From Deinococcus malanensis (GTDB taxonomy: Bacteria; Deinococcota; Deinococci; Deinococcales; Deinococcaceae): DNA of 64,000 bases. The DNA lies in assembly GCF_014647655.1 (NCBI RefSeq), contig NZ_BMPP01000006.1:124595-188594 (forward strand). The letters run 5' to 3'. Positions 60,268 through 64,000 of the stretch are shown here, one piece after another. The notes beneath the pieces are model-generated. The model worked only from the letters and a program-made list of their open reading frames with translations. It ran no database searches and was not told where the DNA came from. The stretch's first letter is position 1. Each line of letters begins with the position of its first letter. Both the position numbers and the translations under genes were made by a program.

Positions 60268-62087
60268 TGCACCCTCCCGAACTTGTTCTCGGGAATCAAA
60301 CGGTTCAGCATCTGACGAACAGCTGCGTAATCGCCTCGCTCGGCATAGGTGCGCAGCGTCCGCACCGCCTGCCCGATGCTTTGCGAATCGACCTGGCCTA
60401 GCTGCGCGCTGTAGATCTCGCTGTGGGTAGTTGCGCCCACGCCCTCGCCGCTGGTTAGGAGTTCCTCGTAAAGCTTTTCGCCTGGACGAATGCCGCTGTA
60501 GACCACGTCCACGTTGCGGGCACCGCTGAGGCGGATCACATCGTGCGCCAGGTCCGAGATCTTGACCGGGTCCCCCATGTTCAGCACGTAGACCTTGCCG
60601 TTCTCGGCCAGGCCTCCCGCCTGAAGAACTAACCTCGCCGCCTCCGGGATGGTCATGAAATAACGCACCATCTCCGGATGCGTCACGGTGATGGGGCCAC
60701 CAGCGCGAATCTGCGCCATGAAGGTCGGCACTACGCTGCCCCGGCTGCCCAGCACGTTGCCGAAGCGCACGGACACAAACGCCTGCGTCTCGCGGGCACG
60801 GGCCGCGCCAGCAGAGACCACCATCTCCGCGACGCGCTTGGAAGCGCCCATCACGCTGGTCGGATTGACCGCCTTGTCGGTGGAAACGTTCACCAGACGG
60901 CCCACGCCGAATTCCAGACAAAGTTCAACCACATTCTGCGTGCCGACCACGTTATTGAGGATCGCCTCGGAGGGCGCCTCCTCCATCAGTGGCACGTGCT
61001 TATGGGCCGCCGCGTGAAAGACCACCTCGGGGCGGTAGCGCGCGAAAACGGCGCGCAGGCGGGCCTCGTCGCGGACATCCCCGATGAGGCCCACCTGCTC
61101 GATGTCGGGCCAGTTGCGGAGCAGCTCCTGCTGAATTCCGAAGATGCTGTTCTCGCCCCGCCCGAACAGCAGAATCTTGGCGGGGGCAAAGCTGACCAGT
61201 TGCCGCACCAGCTCGGAGCCGATGCTGCCGCCTGCTCCTGTTACCAGCACCACGCGGCCGCGCAGATACCCGGCAATCTCCCCGGTGTTGAGCCGCACGG
61301 GCGGACGGCGCAGCAGGTCTTCGAGATTCACGTCACGAATCTGCTGGAGGTTCACGTCGCCCGACAGGATCTCGAAGACGCCGGGAATGATGCGGTAGCG
61401 CAGCCCCGCGTCGCGCGCGAGGTCGACCACCCGGCGTACGAAGTCTCCGGTGGCCGACGGCACGGCGATCAGAATTTCCTGCGCGTCCTCGCGGCGGGCC
61501 ACCTCGACCAGCTCGTCCACCCGACCGAACACCGGCAGCCCCAGCACCCGCTTACGGGTCTTACCCGGCCCATCGTCCAGAAAGCCGATGGGTTCCAGGC
61601 CTGCCTCGGGGTGGCGCTGCATCTCGCGGGCGATCAGCGTGCCTGCCTCGCCCGCCCCCACGATCAGCACACGCTGGCGTTGCGGCCCGGCCCGAAGTCG
61701 GACCCGCTCGCTCGCCAGACGGGCGGCCAGGCGCACCCCCCCCATCAGCACGAAGCCCAGCACGCCCGCCAGTACCGGCACGCTGCGCGGCAGTTGCAGC
61801 CACGTCTGGAAGATGAAGCCCAGGGCGAACATGACCAGCGTGGCGAGCGCTGCAGCCCGTGCCAGCACGTTCAGGTCAAGAATGCCCACCCGCTGCCAGG
61901 TCTGGCGATGCAGACCGTAGCGGGCTTCAAGTGCAACCATTACCAGCACGCTGAGCAGCAGATAGCCCCAGACATTGACCGGAATGCCCACGGTGATCAG
62001 GCCCGGCTTGCGAAAGGCGTAGGCGAGTAGGCCCGACGCGCCCCACAGAGCAAGGTCAAGCAGGAACTTGGAGGCGGTTAGATTCAT
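60264..62087 (-). CDS. CapD/WbpM-like nucleoside-diphosphate sugar 4,6-dehydratase
   Basis: 607 residues. Four N-terminal membrane helices (~1-120), a CoA-binding-like Rossmann domain (VLIVGAGEAGTLIAREM, ~140-260), then the SDR domain: VVLVTGAGGSIGSELVRQL (~288), VFHAAAHKHVPLMEEAP, VNVSTDKAVNPTSVMGASK and VRFGNVLGSRGSVVPTF. Where SDRs usually have catalytic Tyr this one has Met, as known for the WbpM/CapD group (Ser-Met-Lys). Makes UDP-4-keto-6-deoxy sugars from UDP-GlcNAc for surface polysaccharide. Operon with the aminotransferase, 4 bp away. Confidence 0.92.
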   Translation of the reverse strand: MNLTASKFLLDLALWGASGLLAYAFRKPGLITVGIPVNVWGYLLLSVLVMVALEARYGLHRQTWQRVGILDLNVLARAAALATLVMFALGFIFQTWLQLPRSVPVLAGVLGFVLMGGVRLAARLASERVRLRAGPQRQRVLIVGAGEAGTLIAREMQRHPEAGLEPIGFLDDGPGKTRKRVLGLPVFGRVDELVEVARREDAQEILIAVPSATGDFVRRVVDLARDAGLRYRIIPGVFEILSGDVNLQQIRDVNLEDLLRRPPVRLNTGEIAGYLRGRVVLVTGAGGSIGSELVRQLVSFAPAKILLFGRGENSIFGIQQELLRNWPDIEQVGLIGDVRDEARLRAVFARYRPEVVFHAAAHKHVPLMEEAPSEAILNNVVGTQNVVELCLEFGVGRLVNVSTDKAVNPTSVMGASKRVAEMVVSAGAARARETQAFVSVRFGNVLGSRGSVVPTFMAQIRAGGPITVTHPEMVRYFMTIPEAARLVLQAGGLAENGKVYVLNMGDPVKISDLAHDVIRLSGARNVDVVYSGIRPGEKLYEELLTSGEGVGATTHSEIYSAQLGQVDSQSIGQAVRTLRTYAERGDYAAVRQMLNRLIPENKFGRVQ

Positions 62088-62091
62088 ACGT

Positions 62092-63309
62092 TCAGTTCTG
62101 CTGCGCCTGGGCCAGCACGCTGTCCACGACGTCGGCCACCCGCTCCATATCCTCTAGTGTGAGGGTCGGGTGGACCAGGAACATCAGGGAGGTCTCACCC
62201 AGATCCCTGGCGACCGGCAGTCGCTCGGATGGACCGTATCCGGCGTCCTGAAAAGCTTTTTCCAGATAGATCTCCGAGCAGGAGCCGCTGAAGCAGGGCA
62301 CCCCTTCGGTGCTGATGGCATTCATAATCCGGTCGCGGTCCCAGCCCTCCCGCAAGTGTTCGGGCCGCACGAACACGTAGTACTTGTAATACGAGTGATG
62401 CACGTCCTGGTCCGGGAGCGTCAGGCGCAACGCCGGGTAACGGGAAAAACGCTCGGTCAGGACAGCGGCGTTCGCACGGCGCCGCAAGATCCACTCGGGC
62501 AACTTCCGCAGTTGCAACCGTCCAATGGCTGCCTGGACCTCCAGCATCCGCCAGTTGGTGCCAAACGACTCGTGCAGCCAGCGAAAGCCCGGGGGATGCT
62601 CGCGTTCATACACGGCGTCGTAGCTCTTGCCGTGGTCCTTATAGGCCCAGGCCTTCTTCCAAACCTCGGTATCGTTCAGCGCGAGCAGGCCGCCCTCGCC
62701 TCCGGTGGTAATGATCTTGTCCTGGCAGAAGGAGAAGGCTCCGGCATGCCCGATGCTTCCGACTGGGCGGCCCTTGTAGTAAGCCCCGTGCGCCTGCGCG
62801 CAGTCCTCGATGACCACAAGGTCATGCTCACGAGCCAGTTTCATGATGGGGTCCATGTCGCAGGGCCAACCCGCCAGATGCACGGCGATGATGGCCCGGG
62901 TCCTCGGCGTGATAAGCGGCCGAATGGTTTCGGCCGTCATGTTCTGGGAGCCGGGGTCCACGTCCGCGATCACCGGCACGCAGCCGCGCATCACCGCTGC
63001 GCTCGCTGAGGCGATGAAGGTTCGGCTGGTTGTAATAACCTCATCCCCCTCCCCTATTCCAAAGGCATACAGCGCCAGTTCGAGGGCCAGCGTGCCGTTG
63101 TGCAGCGCGATAGCGTGCCGCACGCCCAGATACTCGGCGTACTCGCGCTCGAACTCGCGCGCCTCACTGCCGGTCCAGTAATTGACCTTGCCAGACATGA
63201 GAACGTCGGTGACCGCGTGGACCTCATCAGCTTCGAAAACGGGCCAGCCGGGAAAAGCGGCGGGCTGGGTGGAAGGAGGGGATGTTGTGAAAATATTCGT
63301 CATTGTCAT
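62092..63309 (-). CDS. DegT/DnrJ/EryC1-family sugar aminotransferase
   Basis: 405 residues. PLP-dependent fold with HNGTLALELALYAFGIG, ITTSRTFIASASAAVMRG, IIAVHLAGWPCDMDPI, IEDCAQAHGAYYKGRPVGS (Asp-x-x-x-x-x-G) and the Schiff-base Lys in FSFCQDKIITTGGEGG (~residue 200). Transfers an amino group to 3- or 4-keto NDP-sugars, most likely the product of the adjacent CapD-like dehydratase. Two Met codons (63309 and 63303) can start it. First gene of the minus-strand operon; a 22-bp tandem repeat lies upstream. Confidence 0.92.
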   Translation of the reverse strand: MTMTNIFTTSPPSTQPAAFPGWPVFEADEVHAVTDVLMSGKVNYWTGSEAREFEREYAEYLGVRHAIALHNGTLALELALYAFGIGEGDEVITTSRTFIASASAAVMRGCVPVIADVDPGSQNMTAETIRPLITPRTRAIIAVHLAGWPCDMDPIMKLAREHDLVVIEDCAQAHGAYYKGRPVGSIGHAGAFSFCQDKIITTGGEGGLLALNDTEVWKKAWAYKDHGKSYDAVYEREHPPGFRWLHESFGTNWRMLEVQAAIGRLQLRKLPEWILRRRANAAVLTERFSRYPALRLTLPDQDVHHSYYKYYVFVRPEHLREGWDRDRIMNAISTEGVPCFSGSCSEIYLEKAFQDAGYGPSERLPVARDLGETSLMFLVHPTLTLEDMERVADVVDSVLAQAQQN

Positions 63310-63353
63310 CTCCGGGGAGAGGCATGATCCCCATTACAGGAGACCTGCACAAT

Positions 63354-63397
63354 GCTCTTAGTATCCCCCATCAAGGCGCTTAGTATCCCCCATCAAG
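63354..63397. repeat. Two tandem 22-bp repeats upstream of the aminotransferase gene
   Basis: GCNCTTAGTATCCCCCATCAAG repeated directly (63354-63375, 63376-63397), differing at one base. Lies 45 bp before the minus-strand operon start and about 160 bp before the plus-strand glycosyltransferase, so it could be a paired operator. Bases 63398-63555 are less GC-rich and show no gene. Confidence 0.7.
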
Positions 63398-63555
63398 CCA
63401 GGGATTTCTGACAACCTGTTCACAAGTAAGCCTGTACCACACAGACGAGGCTTCATCTTGCACTCACAGGATTGTAAGGTCAGGATTGATTGTGGGTGGA
63501 AATGAACCAGCATATGGCACTTGATGACAGGCCCCGCGCTACTCTCACACAAAAC

Positions 63556-64000
63556 ATGAACAGGATTTCAATCGTCATCTACAACATCACGCCGCCCGGA
63601 GGGGTCGAGCGGGCGGCGGTCAACCTCGCCAACAGCCTCGCGGACACCTTCGAGGTCAACATCGTCAGCCTCTACAGCAAACAGGGCCAGCCCTTCTACC
63701 CGCTAGATGGGCGTGTGACGATCACGCACCTGGGCGTGCCATTCACCCCCGGCCTGCGCCACTACGCCCGCCAGAACGCCCGTAGCCTCAAAGCCCTGCG
63801 CTCTCGTCTGACCTTTACCTCGGACACCACTACACTGGGGATGAGCGTCAATCCAAACGTTCTGCTGGCGCTACTCAAGGCAGTTGGGACGCCGGGGCGG
63901 TTTATCGGGTGCGAGCACCTGAACTACAAGGACGCACCCCGCATCGCCCAAGTGCTGCGACGCTTCGCCTATTCCCAACTAGATGACGTGGTGGTGCTCA
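63556..64000 (+). CDS. Glycosyltransferase, N-terminal part (runs off window)
   Basis: Open from ATG 63556 to the edge (148 codons seen). RISIVIYNITPPGGVERAAV then NLANSLAD, typical of GT-B family 4 enzymes (G-G-x-E-R-x-x), then FEVNIVSLYSKQGQPFYPL and PNVLLALLKAVGTPGRFIGC followed by EHLNYKD. Divergent from the aminotransferase; belongs to the polysaccharide locus that continues beyond the window. The donor domain is not visible. Confidence 0.85.
   Translation, partial: MNRISIVIYNITPPGGVERAAVNLANSLADTFEVNIVSLYSKQGQPFYPLDGRVTITHLGVPFTPGLRHYARQNARSLKALRSRLTFTSDTTTLGMSVNPNVLLALLKAVGTPGRFIGCEHLNYKDAPRIAQVLRRFAYSQLDDVVVL

Noticed and set aside
60678..62030. 450-codon plus-strand frame opposite the CapD-like gene
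   Set aside because: Antisense shadow, His/Gln-rich and without motifs.
63358..63552. 64-codon minus-strand frame upstream of the aminotransferase
   Set aside because: Contains the tandem repeat, lacks a ribosome-binding site and has mixed codon use; better read as regulatory DNA.

Overview
The window looks like chromosomal DNA of a Deinococcus. It is GC-rich, many genes are apparently leaderless (a TAnnnT -10 box 5-9 nt before the start codon and no Shine-Dalgarno), there are lineage-type small proteins of unknown function (DUF3809-like and others), a PIG-L deacetylase and a YfiT-type thiol transferase suggest bacillithiol, and a short dispersed repeat of a kind known from deinococci is present. 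No genus-level search could be run, so this is an inference from gene content.

Layout. 1-7 kb: end of an LCP-like gene, rsfS, small conserved proteins, rsmD-coaD, metK (opposite strand), and a phosphate-type two-component pair followed by phoU. 7-10.7 kb: two ABC exporter half-transporters that probably pair. 10.7-12.7 kb: an IS701/IS4-like element bracketed by two inverted copies of a ~62-bp repeat; its transposase has lost the first catalytic Asp through a local template-switch inversion. 12.6-15.2 kb: pyrE, a small HTH protein, an RNase H-like protein and a lipoprotein Cu/Zn superoxide dismutase. 15.3-19 kb: a four-gene operon with three tandem double-GNAT acetyltransferases. 19.1-20.3 kb: an IS3-family element. 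20.4-28 kb: PIG-L deacetylase, GGDEF-EAL protein, M20 peptidase, S9 peptidase, EamA transporter. 28-29.2 kb: an RGG-rich disordered protein built on a 123-bp tandem repeat. 29.4-37.2 kb: RIO-type kinase, VOC protein, CitE-like protein, the pseudouridine catabolism pair psuK-psuG, a NMN adenylyltransferase-Nudix fusion, a YbjN-like protein, DUF1206, mgsA. 37.3-50.9 kb: PP2C phosphatase, RidA, RicT/PSP1, oligoendopeptidase F, a DUF4384/PEGA surface-type protein, another double-GNAT, YfiT, malic enzyme, thioesterase, a secreted beta-propeller-like protein, YihY. 51-60 kb: hisA divergent from a glycosyltransferase, tRNA-Leu(CAG), prolyl oligopeptidase, cyclodeaminase, esterase, mdh, enoyl-CoA hydratase. 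60-64 kb: the start of a surface-polysaccharide locus (rmlD-like pseudogene, CapD/WbpM-like dehydratase, DegT aminotransferase, glycosyltransferase running off the edge).

Functional themes are peptide scavenging (M20, M3 and two S9 peptidases), thiol and redox chemistry (PIG-L, YfiT, SodC, RidA, MgsA), C4 acid metabolism (malic enzyme, Mdh, CitE-like) and RNA or nucleoside turnover (PsuK/PsuG, PyrE, RsmD, RsfS). I found no CRISPR array, prophage or obvious defence island. The most unusual observations are the 30-nt inversion in the IS701-like transposase, a 17-bp duplication that uncoupled psuK from psuG, a Glu-to-Lys change in the Nudix box of the NadM-Nudix protein, and the RGG repeat protein.
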